From assembly GCA_963827065.1 (NCBI GenBank), contig CAWGZM010000011.1:32489-96488 (forward strand): DNA of 64,000 nt. The letters run 5' to 3'. Source of the DNA: JACVRW01 sp963827065 (lineage in GTDB: Bacteria > Actinomycetota > Thermoleophilia > Solirubrobacterales > Thermoleophilaceae). The notes below the pieces were generated by a model. It was not told where the DNA came from, searched no databases, and worked only from the letters and a program-made list of their open reading frames with translations. The position numbers and the translations under genes were made by a program. This document shows positions 1 through 7,695 of the stretch, piece by piece. Numbering within the stretch: the first letter of the stretch is position 1; every line of letters begins with the position of its first letter.

Positions 1-76
1 GCGTCTTCTCCTCGATCAGCAGTTCCTCGCGGGCGGCCTTCCACTCCTCCGCCGAGACGATGTTGTCGAGCTGCAT
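1..76 (-). CDS. DUF899-family protein, N-terminal fragment
   Basis: Only the first 25 codons are inside the window; the gene runs off the left edge. The peptide begins MQLDNIVSAEEWKAAREELL, which resembles the conserved opening of DUF899 (thioredoxin-like) proteins, where a valine-serine-x-glutamate-glutamate-tryptophan motif precedes a Lys/Glu-rich helix. An AGGAGAA ribosome binding site lies about 7 bases before the ATG. It follows the SRPBCC and ArsR genes on the same strand, and DUF899 genes are commonly found with ArsR/SRPBCC pairs, which supports the call. The rest of the protein cannot be judged. Confidence 0.6.
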   Translation of the reverse strand, partial: MQLDNIVSAEEWKAAREELLIEEKT

Positions 77-100
77 TGCGTTCTCCTGTCTCAGTCGCCG

Positions 101-526
101 CTACGCAGCCAGTGCGCGGACGAGCTTGCCCAGCTCCGTGTCCCAGCCCTCGTCGTGGGCCGAACGCGCCTGCTCGGGCAGGCCGGAGTGCACGAGACGT
201 AGATGGGTACCGCCGTCACTGGGGGTCAGCGTCACCTCGACGGTGCTGATGCCCGGGCTTACGCCGATCTCCGAGTTCTCGAAACCCCACGTGAAGACGA
301 CGCGATGGGGCGGGTCGACCTCGACGAACTCGCCGCGCAGGAGGTAGTCGACGCCCTCGATACGGTGCGTCTGGTGGAAGATGCCGCCCGGCCGTGGGTC
401 GGTCGCCGCCTCCGCGGCCAGCCAGCGGGTGAGCTTGTCGGCCTCGGTGAAGAACGCGAACACCGTCTCCGGCTGCGCGTCGACATGGATCTCTTTGATG
501 ATCGGCTCAGTTGCGATGGTCGGCAT
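101..526 (-). CDS. SRPBCC (AHSA1-like) domain protein
   Basis: A 141-residue single-domain protein of the START/Bet v1-like AHSA1 group. Visible family features are the early V-F-A-F-F-T segment followed by K-L-T-R-W-L, the central R-G-E-F-V-E-V-D-P-P-H-R-V-V-F-T-W stretch, and a C-terminal Gly-Trp (GWDTELGKLVRAL) helix. The ATG at 526 gives the canonical N-terminus; longer readings upstream only copy the ArsR gene in another frame. It overlaps the end of the ArsR gene by 20 bases, so the two are probably translationally coupled. ArsR-SRPBCC pairs of this kind are common; the ligand is unknown. Confidence 0.88.
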   Translation of the reverse strand: MPTIATEPIIKEIHVDAQPETVFAFFTEADKLTRWLAAEAATDPRPGGIFHQTHRIEGVDYLLRGEFVEVDPPHRVVFTWGFENSEIGVSPGISTVEVTLTPSDGGTHLRLVHSGLPEQARSAHDEGWDTELGKLVRALAA

Positions 527-836
527 GATGCCGCCTCCTCTGTTCGGTCTCCGCTTCGCGACGCAGGACCTCGAGCCGGTCGTCCCAGAACTGCGACACG
601 AACTCGCGTAGGTCGCCGAAGCCCTCCGGGCGGGCGCGGTAGAGGCGCCGGGTGCCCTCGCGCCGCTCGGCGAGCAGCCCTGCCTCGCGCAGCACGCGTA
701 GGTGCTGCGAGATCGCGGGCCGCGTGACGTCGGCGAAGTTCGCCGCAATCGCCCCGGCGGGCAGCTCCTCGCTGCGCACGAGCCGGAGGATCTCCCTCCG
801 GCGCGGCTCGGCGATGGCTTCGAGTAGCTCCTGCAT
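507..836 (-). CDS. ArsR-family winged-helix regulator
   Basis: About 109 residues with an ArsR-type winged helix: EPRRREILRLV at the start, then the recognition region RPAISQHLRVLREAGLL and the wing RREGTRRLYRA. No cysteine metal-binding ELCV motif is present, so it is the SRPBCC-associated ArsR subtype rather than a metal sensor. I chose the ATG at 836; a TTG at 842 would add two residues. A TATATT hexamer ends only five bases before this ATG, so the message may be leaderless. A 32-bp dyad lies just upstream and probably is its own operator. It is divergent from the alpha/beta hydrolase at 906. Confidence 0.9.
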   Translation of the reverse strand: MQELLEAIAEPRRREILRLVRSEELPAGAIAANFADVTRPAISQHLRVLREAGLLAERREGTRRLYRARPEGFGDLREFVSQFWDDRLEVLRREAETEQRRRHHADHRN

Positions 837-847
837 CGACAATATAA

Positions 848-879
848 GTTAGCACTCACTTACGTAAGTATCAACTAAC
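848..879. promoter_or_regulatory. Interrupted palindrome, probable ArsR operator
   Basis: GTTAG-N5-ACTTACGTAAGT-N5-CTAAC: a perfect 12-bp palindrome (858-869) flanked by a symmetric outer pair (848-852 with 875-879), all about the same centre. It sits between the divergent ArsR gene and the hydrolase gene, in a locally AT-rich stretch that could hold both promoters. The position and symmetry fit an ArsR dimer site; binding itself is inference. Confidence 0.6.
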
Positions 880-905
880 GCTACGACCCTCGCTAGAACA
901 CCCGT

Positions 906-1601
906 ATGGCCACATTCGTGCTGATCCCCGGCGCCGGCGGCGTCGCCTGGTACTGGCATCGAGTGGTCCCGCTGCTGGAGGACGCGGGACACGAGCCGAT
1001 CGCCGTTGACCTGCCCGGCGACGACGAGCGCGCCGGCCTGCCCGAGTACACGCGGCTGGTGCTCGATGCGATCCCCGCCCGCGATCACGTCGTGCTCGTG
1101 GCGCAATCGCTCGGCGCCTTCACCGCGCCGCTCGTGGCCGCGAGGACGGAGCTCGAGCGGCTCGTGCTCGTCAACGCCATGATCCCGGCGCCGGGCGAGA
1201 CGCCCGGCGAGTGGTGGGAGAACACCGAGTCGGAGCCCGCCCGCCTGGCGGCCGCCGAGCGGGGCGGCTACGCCACCGACTTCGACCTGGACACCTACTT
1301 CCTGCACGACGTGCCGCCGGAGATCGCCGCGGCGGGCGAGCCGCACCAGCGCCCCGAGGCGGACGCCGTCTTCGGCTCGGTCTGCGACTTCGAGGCGTGG
1401 CCGCAGATCCCGATCGATGTCGTCGCCGGGGAGTCCGACCGCTTTCTCCCAGCCGGCTTCCAGCGGCGGCTCGCGCAGGATCGCCTCGGCGTCGAGGCGG
1501 ACGTCCTGCCGGGCGGTCACCTCATGGCGCTCTCACAACCGGACGCGCTGGCGGACTATCTGCTCGGCGCGTCTATGAGACCCGGTAGCGAAGGTGCGTG
1601 A
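906..1601 (+). CDS. Alpha/beta hydrolase (esterase-like)
   Basis: A 231-residue alpha/beta hydrolase related to plant-type methylesterase/hydroxynitrile-lyase-like proteins. It opens with FVLIPGAGGVAWYWHRVVPL (oxyanion-hole loop). The nucleophile elbow is AQSLG with Ser68, an Ala replacing the first Gly of GxSxG. The probable acid is Asp178 in GESDRF and the base His205 in GGHLMALSQP. No signal peptide, so it is cytoplasmic. It is divergent from the ArsR gene, with the shared dyad between them, so ArsR may control it. Its last 29 bases overlap the end of the convergent DHFR-like gene. The substrate is not predictable. Confidence 0.9.
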   Translation: MATFVLIPGAGGVAWYWHRVVPLLEDAGHEPIAVDLPGDDERAGLPEYTRLVLDAIPARDHVVLVAQSLGAFTAPLVAARTELERLVLVNAMIPAPGETPGEWWENTESEPARLAAAERGGYATDFDLDTYFLHDVPPEIAAAGEPHQRPEADAVFGSVCDFEAWPQIPIDVVAGESDRFLPAGFQRRLAQDRLGVEADVLPGGHLMALSQPDALADYLLGASMRPGSEGA

Positions 1602-2211
1602 CCGCCGGCGACTCGACGACCTCGATCGGCTCGAGCTTCGGGTCTGCCCCTTCCAGGTTGTCGAACAGGCGCACGCCGCCCCCGAGCAGCACCGGCGCGA
1701 CGTGGATGAGGAGCTCGTCCACGAGGCCCGCCCGCAGGTACTGCTGGGCGGCGCTCGCGCCGCCTGCGATCTGCACGTCCTTGTCGCCGGCCGCATCGCG
1801 GGCCTGCTCTAGCGCCGACTCGGGGCCGTCCGTGACGAACGTGAAGGTGGTGTCGCTCAGCCGCAGCGGCTCGCGCTCGTGGTGGGTGAGGACGAACACG
1901 GACTTGCGGAAGGGCGGGTCTTTGCCCCACCAGCCCTGCCACGGGTCATCGCCCCATGGGCCGGGACCGGGTCCGAACATGTTCTTGCCCATGATGACCG
2001 CGCCACTGCGGTCGATCGACTCCTGCATGAGCTCGTCGTCACGTCCGCTGCGGCCGCCGGACTTGCCGTGGCTCTCGCGCCAGCTCTCCAGGCCGGTTGC
2101 CCACTCGTGCAGGCGTTCGCCGCCCTCGCCCAGTGGCTGCTCGAGGCTCGAGTTCGGGCCGGCGACGAAGCCGTCGAGCGACATGCTGATCTCGTGGTAG
2201 AGCCTGGGCAT
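1573..2211 (-). CDS. DHFR-family (RibD C-terminal domain) reductase
   Basis: 212 residues with the RibD C-terminal/dihydrofolate-reductase-like fold. Key segments are EISMSLDGFVAGPN at the N-terminus, AVIMGKNMF (nucleotide-binding turn), FVLTHHERE, the NADPH-contacting VQIAGGASAAQQYL, and the C-terminal VDELLIHVAPVLLGGGVRLF. Stand-alone proteins of this type are usually annotated as dihydrofolate-reductase-family proteins of unknown substrate. A GAGGAGGAA ribosome binding site precedes the ATG. It ends convergently inside the hydrolase gene. Confidence 0.92.
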   Translation of the reverse strand: MPRLYHEISMSLDGFVAGPNSSLEQPLGEGGERLHEWATGLESWRESHGKSGGRSGRDDELMQESIDRSGAVIMGKNMFGPGPGPWGDDPWQGWWGKDPPFRKSVFVLTHHEREPLRLSDTTFTFVTDGPESALEQARDAAGDKDVQIAGGASAAQQYLRAGLVDELLIHVAPVLLGGGVRLFDNLEGADPKLEPIEVVESPAVTHLRYRVS

Positions 2212-2275
2212 TCCGGGTTCCTCCTCAGGGTCGTCGTTCGCATCTAAGACACGCCGGTGGTCCCGAACTCATCGG

Positions 2276-3379
2276 TCACGAGCCGGCCGTGCGGAGCGCT
2301 CGCGACGGCTCGCGCGCACCGAGCGCGAAGCGCGGCTCGGTCTCGGCCTCGCCGCGCAGCACCGCGGCCACCCGCTCGGCAATGGCGGGGCCGTGCTTGT
2401 AACCATGGCCCGAGCCGCCGCCCAGCAGCCAGACGCGCTCGTGCTCCGGGTGGCGAGCGAACAGGAAGCCGCCGTCGGCGGTCAGCGAGTAGTGGCAGAC
2501 GGGAGCGGAACGCAGCTGCGCCCCGGCGAGCGCCGGGAAGCGGCGGGCGAGGTACTCGGCCGAACGCGCGACGCTGGCATCGGAGGCACGCTCGGGCCGC
2601 TCGCCCGGCTCGATCTCATCTCCCTCGCGGTCGTCCGAGACCTTCATGCCGTGCGGCTCGACGAGCCCGTGCCCGTAGAAGGAGCTGTCGAAGTCGAGCC
2701 AGCCCGGGACGCCGGGTGTGGTCCATTCGGCGGGCACGCCGAACAGGCACACGTCCTGGCGCGTGACCCGCAGCGGCACGAGCTCCGGGAAGAGCCGCCC
2801 GAGCCAGGCCCCGCAGGCCCAGACGACGTGATCGGCCTCGAGCCGGCGGCCATCCGGAAGCGCCGCGCCGTCTCCGGCGGGAGCAGCGAGCGCGCGGACG
2901 ACCTGCAGTCCTCCCTCGCGGGCGCGCGCGACGAGCGCCCGCACTCCGTCACCGGCGCGCAGCACCCCCGCCTCCGTCTCGAGCAGGCCGAAGGCGACGT
3001 CGCCGATCTCGACGCTCGGGAACAGGGCCTTCGTCTCCTCCGGCGTCAGGCGCTCGGCCGGAATACCGGCGGCCTCGAGTGTCGACTCGCTGTGGCTCTC
3101 CCAGCCGCCGTCGTCGTGGGCGAACCAGACGGCGCCGGCCTCGATGAGGACCCCGGCGCCCAGCTCGCGCCACTCCGCGAGCGATCTATACGCAAGTTCT
3201 GTGTAAAAGCGATCCGCTCCGTGCGAGTAGCGCAGCATCCGCGTCTCCCCGCCGGACTCGGAGCGCGGGTCGCCCGGCTCGAATGCGTCGACGAGCGTGA
3301 CGTCCCAGCCGCCGCCGACGAGCCGGTCGGCGAGGGCCGAGCCGAAGATCCCGCCTCCGACGACGAGCGCGGACGGCAT
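2276..3379 (-). CDS. FAD-dependent amine oxidase, sarcosine-oxidase-like
   Basis: A 367-residue DAO-superfamily flavoprotein. The Rossmann motif VVGGGIFGSALADRLV starts at residue 6. ESGGETRMLRYSHGAD matches the signature after the dinucleotide fold in monomeric sarcosine oxidases and N-methyltryptophan oxidases. Near the C-terminus, the Cys in PVCHYSLTADGGF sits where those enzymes bind FAD covalently, followed by GGGSGHGYKHGPAIAE. It probably oxidises a secondary amine or N-methyl amino acid, giving H2O2. It begins 4 bases after the carboxylase alpha gene ends, on the same strand, so the two are probably co-transcribed although the chemistry gives no obvious link. Confidence 0.88.
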   Translation of the reverse strand: MPSALVVGGGIFGSALADRLVGGGWDVTLVDAFEPGDPRSESGGETRMLRYSHGADRFYTELAYRSLAEWRELGAGVLIEAGAVWFAHDDGGWESHSESTLEAAGIPAERLTPEETKALFPSVEIGDVAFGLLETEAGVLRAGDGVRALVARAREGGLQVVRALAAPAGDGAALPDGRRLEADHVVWACGAWLGRLFPELVPLRVTRQDVCLFGVPAEWTTPGVPGWLDFDSSFYGHGLVEPHGMKVSDDREGDEIEPGERPERASDASVARSAEYLARRFPALAGAQLRSAPVCHYSLTADGGFLFARHPEHERVWLLGGGSGHGYKHGPAIAERVAAVLRGEAETEPRFALGAREPSRALRTAGS

Positions 3380-3383
3380 GCGG

Positions 3384-5147
3384 CTACTGGATGACCGCGA
3401 TGGTGTCGCCGGTGGCGACCGCGCCGCCCTCGGAGACGGCCAGCTCCTCGACGGTGCCGGCGCTCGGCGCCGTGATCTCGTTCTCCATCTTCATGGCCTC
3501 GATCACGCAGACGAGCGCGCCCTCGTCGACTTGGGCGCCTTTCTCGACCGCCACCTTGAGAACGGTGCCCTGAAGCGGCGAGATGATCGCGCCCGGGGCC
3601 CCGCCCGAGGCCTCGCTCCTGCGCTCGCGCCGCGGCGCCTTCCTCATCCCGCCCGCGGGCGCGGCGCCGTTCGGCGCGGCTGCCTCGCCGATCACCTTGA
3701 CGTCGAAGCGGCGCCCCGAGACCTCGACCGCGTAGTCGCGCTCGACACGCTCCGCCTCCCGTTCGTCGCCGTCCCCCGTCTCCGGCGCCGTGAAGGCGAG
3801 CTGCTTCAGCCACTCCTTGTCCTCGACCAGGTCTCGGCAGGTCCCCCCGGCCGCCCACTGCTCGCTCGCGAGCAGCGCCTTGTGGAAGGGGATGAGCGTC
3901 TTGAGGTCGCCGATCTCGTACTCGCCGAGGGCGCGCAGCATGCGCTGCGTCGACGCGTCACGGTCCACGTCCCAGACGATCAGCTTGGCGATCATCGGGT
4001 CATAGAGCGGGAGGACCTCGTAGCCCTCCTCCGCGCCGGAGTCGACGCGCACGAACGGCCCGGCCGGCTCGACGTAGGACCCGATCCGCCCGGGCGCGGG
4101 CGCGAAGTTCTTCGACGCGTCCTCGGCGTTGATGCGGCATTCGATCGCGTGGCCGCGCAGCACCACCTCGTCCTGGCTGTAGCCGAGCGGCTCGCCGGCG
4201 GCGATCTTGATCTGCTCGCGGACGATGTCGATGCCGGTGACCATCTCGGTCACGCAGTGCTCGACCTGGACGCGCGTGTTCATCTCGAGGAAGAAGTACT
4301 CGCCGTCCTGGAGGAGGCCCTCGATCGTTCCGGCGCTGCGGTAGCCGACGGCGCGCGCCGCGTCGGTGCCGATCTTGCCGATTCGCTCGCGCAGCTCGGG
4401 ATCGACCGCGGGGGCAGGCGATTCCTCGATCAACTTCTGGTGGCGGCGCTGGACCGAGCAGTCGCGCTCGTAGAGATGGATGACGTCGTCGTGGGAGTCG
4501 GCGAGCACCTGCACCTCGACGTGGCGCGGGTCGGGGAGGTAGCGCTCAACGTAGACGGTGGCGTCGGAGAAGAACTTCTCACCCTCGCGCGCAGCGCCTT
4601 CGAACGCCTTCTCGAGCTCGTCCTCCGACTCGGCGACGCGGAAGCCCTTGCCTCCGCCTCCGCCTGCCGCCTTGATCGCGACCGGGTAGCCGACCGACTC
4701 CTCGATCACTTTGCGCGCGTCCTCGACGGTCTCGACCGGGTCGGTCGTCCCGGGCACGATCGGGACGCCCGCCTCCTGCATGAGCTCGCGCGCGCGCGTC
4801 TTCGAGCCCATCGCGTCGATCGCGTCCGCCGGCGGGCCGATGAAGACGATCCCGGCCTCGTCGCAGGCGCGCGCGAACGCGGCGTTCTCGGCGAGGAAGC
4901 CGTAGCCGGGGTGAATCGCCTCGGCGCCCGACTTACGCGCGACGTCGAGGATCTTCTCGACCACCAGGTAGCTCTCGCCGGCGGGCCCGGGACCGAGCAG
5001 GTAGGCCTCGCCGGCACGACGTACGTGGGGCGCGTCGCGATCGGGCTCTGAGTAGACGGCGACGCTCGCCACGCCCAGCTCCTCGAGCGTGCGCATGACA
5101 CGGATCGCTATTTCGCCACGGTTGGCGACGAGTACCTTCTCGAACAT
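3384..5147 (-). CDS. accA: Acetyl/propionyl-CoA carboxylase alpha chain (biotin carboxylase + BCCP)
   Basis: 587 residues. The N-terminus MFEKVLVANRGEIAIRVMRT is the standard biotin-carboxylase start and fixes the ATG at 5147; an in-frame 27-residue upstream reading is unsupported. Visible features are the ATP-grasp loop AAGGGGGKGFRV, the catalytic region around RDCSVQRRHQKLIEESPAP, FLEMNTRVQVEH, and a C-terminal biotinyl domain with EAMKMEN (biotinyl Lys553) after an Ala/Pro-rich linker. It carboxylates biotin for an acyl-CoA carboxylase; the partner beta chain is 30 kb away (35684-37249). Together with the mutase-like gene at 41-43 kb this suggests propionyl-CoA metabolism. Divergent from the secreted hydrolase at 5189. 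Confidence 0.96.
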   Translation of the reverse strand: MFEKVLVANRGEIAIRVMRTLEELGVASVAVYSEPDRDAPHVRRAGEAYLLGPGPAGESYLVVEKILDVARKSGAEAIHPGYGFLAENAAFARACDEAGIVFIGPPADAIDAMGSKTRARELMQEAGVPIVPGTTDPVETVEDARKVIEESVGYPVAIKAAGGGGGKGFRVAESEDELEKAFEGAAREGEKFFSDATVYVERYLPDPRHVEVQVLADSHDDVIHLYERDCSVQRRHQKLIEESPAPAVDPELRERIGKIGTDAARAVGYRSAGTIEGLLQDGEYFFLEMNTRVQVEHCVTEMVTGIDIVREQIKIAAGEPLGYSQDEVVLRGHAIECRINAEDASKNFAPAPGRIGSYVEPAGPFVRVDSGAEEGYEVLPLYDPMIAKLIVWDVDRDASTQRMLRALGEYEIGDLKTLIPFHKALLASEQWAAGGTCRDLVEDKEWLKQLAFTAPETGDGDEREAERVERDYAVEVSGRRFDVKVIGEAAAPNGAAPAGGMRKAPRRERRSEASGGAPGAIISPLQGTVLKVAVEKGAQVDEGALVCVIEAMKMENEITAPSAGTVEELAVSEGGAVATGDTIAVIQ

Positions 5148-5176
5148 CAGGGGCCGGGAGGTTATCGACGGCGCTC

Positions 5177-5182
5177 CATAAT
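5177..5182 (+). promoter_or_regulatory. Possible -10 element for a leaderless transcript
   Basis: CATAAT ends six bases before the GTG start at 5189. At that spacing transcription would begin at or next to the start codon, as in leaderless actinobacterial mRNAs. No ribosome binding site is visible before this GTG. The -35 region is not convincing. Confidence 0.35.
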
Positions 5183-5188
5183 GGTGCG

Positions 5189-7300
5189 GTGAAGACGGGC
5201 GCCGGAACGGCCGCCGTGGCGGCGGCATGGCTCGCTCTCGCGGCGCCGGCGGAGGCCGTGCCGCGCTTCGAGCGCTGCGGCCCGTTCGGCTTCGAGTGCA
5301 CGCGCGTGAGCGTCCCGCTGGACCGCTCCGGCGCGCTCCCCGGGCGGGTGTCGCTGTTCGTCAAGCGCGTCCGTGCGCGTGAGCGTCCACGGCGCGGCGC
5401 GCTCATCGTGCTGGCCGGCGGTCCCGGCCAGTCCGCCACGGACGCGTTCGGCGGCAGCGCGCTCTCCGTGCTCTACCCGGCCTACCGCAACCGCGACCTG
5501 ATCATCTTCGACCAGCGCGGCACCGGCAGGTCCGGCCTCCTGCGTTGCCGGGCGCTGGAGCGGGCGAACCTGCTGGACGCGGGGACGGCCGCCGGCCGCT
5601 GCGCCGCCCGACTCGGGCCGCGCCGGGCGCTCTACACGAGCCGCGACAGCGCGGAGGACATCGAGGCGATCCGGGTCGCGCTCGGCTACGAGCGCATCGC
5701 CCTGTTCGGGACGTCCTACGGCACCAAGGTCGCGCTCGGATACGCGCTCTCGCACCCTGGAAGCGTCGAGCGGCTCGTGCTCGACTCGGTGGTCGAGGCG
5801 GAGGGGCCGAACCCGCTCTATCTCGACACGCTCGAGGCCGTGCCACGCGTGCTGCGGGTGCTCTGCCGAGCGAGATGCCGGGCGTTCACCCCCGACCCGG
5901 TCGCCGACGTGGCGACGCTCGTGCGGCGGCTCGCCCGCCGGCCGCTGCGCGGGCCCGTGGTCGGAAGGAGCGGAGCGGTTCGGCGCTCTGCTCTCCGACG
6001 AGCGGACCTGTTCGTCGTGTTGGTCGCGGGCGACCTCAATCCCGCCCTGCGAGCGGCGTTCCCGGGCGCCGTGCGCGCCGCGCTCGACGGTGACGCCGCG
6101 CCGCTTCTGCGCATGCGCGATCGGGCCTATGCGGTGGACGGGACGCCGCCCCCGCCGCGCGTGCTCAGCAGCGCCCTGTACGCGGCCACCACCTGCGACG
6201 AGACACCGTTCCCTTGGCCGCGCACGAGCTCACCCGACCCCAGGGCGAGGCGCGCCGCCGCTCGCTCCGCCGCGGCGTTGCTTCCGGACGGCGTCTTCTT
6301 CCCCTTCGATCGGGCGACTGCGGTGGACAACGACCTGGTCGATCTGTGCGAACGCTGGCTCGCGGCGCCGAACGCGCCCGTTCTCGGAGCCGGCCCGCTG
6401 CCCGACGTGCCCGTGCTCCTGCTCGAGGGCGAAGACGACCTGCGCACACCGGTCGAGAACGCGCGCCGGGTGGCGGCCGGGTTCCCGCATGCCCGGCTCC
6501 TCGTCGCGCCGGGCACGGGCCACTCCGCGCTCGGGGGCGACATGAGCGGCTGTACCACGGTCGCATTCGGGCGCTTCATGCAGGGCGCGCCCTTCAGCAC
6601 GCGCTGCCTGCGCGGGCGGCGGGACTTCCAGCCATCGCCTCCGCCGCCGCTGGGAATCGGTGAGCTGCGCCCGGCCGCCGGTGTGTCCGGCGCGCGTGGC
6701 CAGGTGCTCTCGGCCATCAGCCTCACCCTGCACGACCTCGCCTTCGACGCCATCACGGGGCTGATCACCGAGGTGGGAGCCCGTGACTTCGCCCACGGGG
6801 GCGGGCTGCGCGGGGGGAGCTACCGGCTCGACACGCACGGCAGCCTCACGCTGCGGCGGCTCGCGTTCGTCCCGGACGTGCGGCTCGACGGGCGGGTCCG
6901 GTCCTTCATCCGGACGCCGCGCCAGCGTGGCCGCATCCGCGTGGAGAGCGCGCGCGGGGTTCCCGGCGGGGCGGTGACGATCCGCGGCAGGCGCATCCGG
7001 GGGATCCTTGGAGGCGAGCAGGTCGCCGCCCGCCTCGACCCGCCGTTCGCCGCGGCCGCGCGCGCGGCCGCGGCGGCCGCCGCTCAGCGCGGGGCGAGCC
7101 CTGCGAAGAACGTCGCGAGCATCGCCGGGAAGAGCTCGTCGTCGACCGCGTCCGGCTCGAGCAGCCGCTCCAGCGCCACGCCGTTTGCCATCGCGAACGT
7201 CATCAGCGCGACCTGGCGGAGCGGTATCGCCGGCTCGATTCCGAGCTCCGCGGCCCGCGCCTCGAGCAGCGCCGCGATCCGCTCGCGCAGTCCGCGGTAG
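5189..7300 (+). CDS. Secreted alpha/beta hydrolase, tripeptidyl-aminopeptidase-like
   Basis: A 703-residue ORF from a GTG. It has a signal peptide (hydrophobic residues 8-23, AEA cleavage), an LAGGPGQSA oxyanion loop, FDQRGTGRSG, the nucleophile motif GTSYGTK with Ser176, and later EGEDDLRTPVENA (acid) and APGTGHSALGGD (His). This is the layout of the actinobacterial tripeptidyl aminopeptidase / proline iminopeptidase-like secreted family. Residues after about 500 form an extra beta-rich region. The last 72 codons run antisense through the TetR gene and are Ser/Ala low-complexity, so the true C-terminus may be near 7080 with a missed frameshift, or the overlap may be real. Confidence 0.85.
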   Translation: MKTGAGTAAVAAAWLALAAPAEAVPRFERCGPFGFECTRVSVPLDRSGALPGRVSLFVKRVRARERPRRGALIVLAGGPGQSATDAFGGSALSVLYPAYRNRDLIIFDQRGTGRSGLLRCRALERANLLDAGTAAGRCAARLGPRRALYTSRDSAEDIEAIRVALGYERIALFGTSYGTKVALGYALSHPGSVERLVLDSVVEAEGPNPLYLDTLEAVPRVLRVLCRARCRAFTPDPVADVATLVRRLARRPLRGPVVGRSGAVRRSALRRADLFVVLVAGDLNPALRAAFPGAVRAALDGDAAPLLRMRDRAYAVDGTPPPPRVLSSALYAATTCDETPFPWPRTSSPDPRARRAAARSAAALLPDGVFFPFDRATAVDNDLVDLCERWLAAPNAPVLGAGPLPDVPVLLLEGEDDLRTPVENARRVAAGFPHARLLVAPGTGHSALGGDMSGCTTVAFGRFMQGAPFSTRCLRGRRDFQPSPPPPLGIGELRPAAGVSGARGQVLSAISLTLHDLAFDAITGLITEVGARDFAHGGGLRGGSYRLDTHGSLTLRRLAFVPDVRLDGRVRSFIRTPRQRGRIRVESARGVPGGAVTIRGRRIRGILGGEQVAARLDPPFAAAARAAAAAAAQRGASPAKNVASIAGKSSSSTASGSSSRSSATPFAIANVISATWRSGIAGSIPSSAARASSSAAIRSRSPR

Positions 7301-7695
7301 CGCTCGACGAGCTCCGCGCGGAAGTCGTCGTTGCGGGCCGCGTAGACGGCGAACTCGAAGAAGAGCCGCTCCCACTCGGGCTCGGCGGCGATCGCGGCGA
7401 TGAAGTCGCCGCCCGCGCGCCGGGCCTGCTCCTCGATCGTGCCACCACCGTGGAGCACGCGGTCGATCTCCGCCAGCCGCGCGGCGAAGCGCTCGTCGAG
7501 CATGGCGAGGAAGAGCGCCTCCTTGCTTTCGAAGTTCGCGTAGACGGCGCCCTTCGTGAAGCCCGCCTCCTCGGCCACCAGGTCGAGCGAGGCCCCCTCG
7601 AGCCCGCGCACGGCCGCCACCTTGGCGGCGGAGTGCATGAGGCGCGCCCGGGTGTGCGCCTTGCGCTCCTTGCGCGTCAGCCGAGCGTCGCTCAC
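7084..7695 (-). CDS. TetR-family transcriptional regulator
   Basis: 203 residues. The N-terminal helix-turn-helix is typical of TetR: ARLMHSAAKVAAVRGLEGAS, then DLVAEEAGFTKGAVYANF and ESKEALF. The C-terminal part is helical and would be the ligand/dimer domain. The ATG overlaps the stop of the P450 gene by four bases, so regulator and enzyme form one unit and the regulator may respond to the P450 substrate or product. A 217-base antisense overlap with the upstream hydrolase ORF is noted there. Confidence 0.93.
   Translation of the reverse strand: MSDARLTRKERKAHTRARLMHSAAKVAAVRGLEGASLDLVAEEAGFTKGAVYANFESKEALFLAMLDERFAARLAEIDRVLHGGGTIEEQARRAGGDFIAAIAAEPEWERLFFEFAVYAARNDDFRAELVERYRGLRERIAALLEARAAELGIEPAIPLRQVALMTFAMANGVALERLLEPDAVDDELFPAMLATFFAGLAPR

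Noticed and set aside
3297..5051. 584-codon plus-strand ORF opposite the carboxylase alpha gene
   Set aside because: Arg/Leu/Asp-rich shadow of the GC-rich minus-strand gene; no domain or ribosome binding site.
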